From the NCBI GenBank assembly GCA_037447655.1, contig JBBHKE010002627.1, positions 62,001 through 126,000 on the forward strand: 64,000 bases of DNA, in the 5' to 3' direction. The translations under genes were made by a program, and so were the position numbers. The stretch is from Zygnema cylindricum (lineage: Eukaryota > Streptophyta > Zygnematophyceae > Zygnematales > Zygnemataceae). The notes under the pieces are model-generated. The model made no database searches and was not told the origin of the DNA. It was given only the letters and a program-made list of their open reading frames with translations. Below, one piece after another: positions 62,395-64,000 of the stretch; the stretch's first letter is position 1; every line of letters begins with the position of its first letter.

Positions 62395-64000
62395 GGAAGC
62401 CGCCATTAGAGACGCTATAAAATTGGCCATTAAACTTGTCATTGAACCCACCCTTCAAGTTTCCACGAATCCAAAGAAGAGCATCCCTGCCTAGGCCACG
62501 AAGAATCGAGTGGAATCACGTTAAGGCTCCAGACGGAGAGCTGCTTGGGAATAACAAAATATGCATCTGTGTATACTGCAATTCTGAATACAATGGTCAA
62601 GCAACTAGGATTAGAAACCATCTGCTTGGAAATATTAAAAGTGGGGGCATTAGAGCTTGCATTTTACGTCCAAATGAAGTGCAAGCGGAGTTTAATGTAT
62701 CGGAAACTGCAAAATCTTCTCATGGCTCTCAGAAACGTGTCATATCCGATTTGGATGAACTCACTGGATGTCTAAGATCTGGATCTACAAGGTGTTCAGA
62801 CAAAAATAAATAATGTATATAATATGCATAACAAAAAAAAGGTGGATGTCGCAGGGGCAAAAGCTTTCTTTGCCAATGGTTTGCCGTTTCAACTATTAGA
62901 CGACCCATATTTTAAGGCAGCAGTGAAGAAGACCGAGGATATAGGGTCGTTCTACAAGTTACCTCACAGAAATACCATGAGAAATCGCCTTCTATGTGAG
63001 ACGAAAGCAACGATCAGTAGCGATTTGGCAAGCTCCTTGGAGACCATAAAAAAAATCACTAGTGCCTCAATCACATCAGACGGTTGGACGGCCGTTGATG
63101 ATACGCCTCTCTTAAACATTTTAGCTGTCACCCCCAAAGGTGACATGTTTCTCAAGGTGGAAGACACTCGGGGGAAAATCAATGATGTTGAATATGTTTG
63201 TCAAGTGTTAGAGAAAGGAGTTATTGCGGTGGGGGTCAAGCATGTGGTACAAGTTGTGACAGATTCTAATCATGTGAAGAAGGTTGCCGCCTCCATCCTC
63301 ATGGAAAAATATCCTTCCATCACGTGGACGCCATGAGCTGCCCACGTATTGGACCTAATGTTAGAGGATTGGGGCAAATTATCATTTATTTCAACACCTA
63401 TCCGAGAGGCGAAGGAGGTGTTGAAATTTATCATGAATCATCACATGACAGCAGCCCTATTCCACAAAATATCTAAACTTAGGCTTTTGAAACCTGGAGG
63501 GACCAGGTTTGCTGCAAATTTTATTATGATACAGAGGTTTTTAGAGGTGAAGGATAGCTTAGAGATCTTGATGTTTGATGAAGCTTACAAACAATGGTTA
63601 TTGAAGTCTACATACAAGTTAGAGGGTGGAAAGATTAAAGGCTTTATCTTGAACTCGAAGTTTTCGACGAGAGTGACTGAGGCTGTGACAGTTTCAAAAC
63701 CTGTAGTGCGGCTGATGAGGGAGTGCGACAAAGGGAACCCAAACGCGGGGAAGGTTTATCATGGTTTTTACACTATTGGGGAGTTCTTAGTAAAGTTATC
63801 CAGCAATGGAGGAGCGCGAAATTACGAAGGCTTGCAGATTCTAGATAAGTTGAATGTGTCTTTCATTGCCAGATGGGAGATGGCACATAGCCCCATATAT
63901 GTTGTTCGCTTTGTACTCGATCCTGAGTACCAAAGTGACGACTATGGTCAACTTTCAAATGTGAACATAGTGAAAGGTTTCCAAATAATGCTTGATAAGA
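62395..64000 (+). pseudogene. hAT transposase with BED finger, broken and truncated by window
   Basis: A BED-type zinc finger is seen at 62500-62700 (RRIEWNHVKAPDGE, then CVYCNSEYNG with a later H and C). A DUF659-like segment follows in another frame (62797-63336: AKAFFANGLPFQLLDDPYF, SDGWTAVDDTPLLNILAVT). At 63334 TGA replaces the Cys codon expected in the family motif W-T-P-C-A-A-H, after which the same frame stays open to the window end (LRLLKPGGTRFAANFIMIQR). The two parts differ by a frame near 62740-62810, either an intron or a frameshift. hAT transposases excise and insert elements with 8-bp target duplications. With an internal stop this copy is probably inactive. Element ends were not found. 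Confidence 0.82.

Overview
The window is nuclear DNA of a green-lineage (streptophyte) eukaryote. The evidence is a papain-like protease carrying a plant-type C-terminal granulin domain, a putative plastid-targeted protein, a plant-type RBBP5-like WD40 protein, small GT-AG (once GC-AG) introns throughout, and plant-style transposons (TRIM, hAT, MULE-like, Harbinger-like, LINE-type reverse transcriptase). I cannot fix the species; a charophyte alga or an early-diverging land plant would fit. All gene models below are assembled by hand from splice motifs, reading phase and remembered family motifs. No search was run.

Layout. (1) 1.2-5.4 kb, minus: a threonine aspartase (Taspase 1) gene hidden in a GA/CT-rich region; eight exons join in phase. 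(2) 6.9-9.4 kb: a decayed LINE-type reverse transcriptase, then a nest of elements: a Harbinger-like element (7620-9409) containing a complete TRIM retrotransposon (7896-8451) and a hAT-type MITE (9075-9351). Each TRIM LTR carries a tRNA-like cloverleaf. (3) 9.9-19.3 kb, plus: a large, mostly disordered or coiled-coil protein that I do not recognise. (4) 20.5-22.4 kb, minus: PPIL3-type cyclophilin. (5) 24.5-27.5 kb, plus: RBBP5-like COMPASS subunit. (6) 30.8-38.7 kb, minus: FAM114/NOXP20 (DUF719) family gene, nine exons. (7) 38.3-43.4 kb: a tandem duplication of its first exon and promoter. Each copy contains the same MULE-like foldback element, and each holds a TA-flanked MITE at a site that is empty in the other. 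(8) 43.7-47 kb: palindromic repeat, a 31-bp satellite array that switches orientation, and a near-perfect 0.23-kb hairpin. (9) 48.2-51.6 kb, plus: putative plastid protein, three exons. (10) 56.7-60.2 kb, minus: RD21-type cysteine protease with granulin domain. (11) 62.4-64 kb, plus: hAT transposase with a BED finger, broken and running off the window.

The genes do not form a pathway. Two are linked to chromatin through known biology: Taspase 1 cleaves MLL-type regulators in animals, and RBBP5 is a core subunit of SET1/MLL methyltransferase complexes. Their proximity here is probably chance. The most unusual items are the TRIM whose LTRs carry a Pol III-type tRNA-like module, the Taspase gene whose introns and some coding segments are purine microsatellite, and the duplicated FAM114 5' end with reciprocal MITE insertions.
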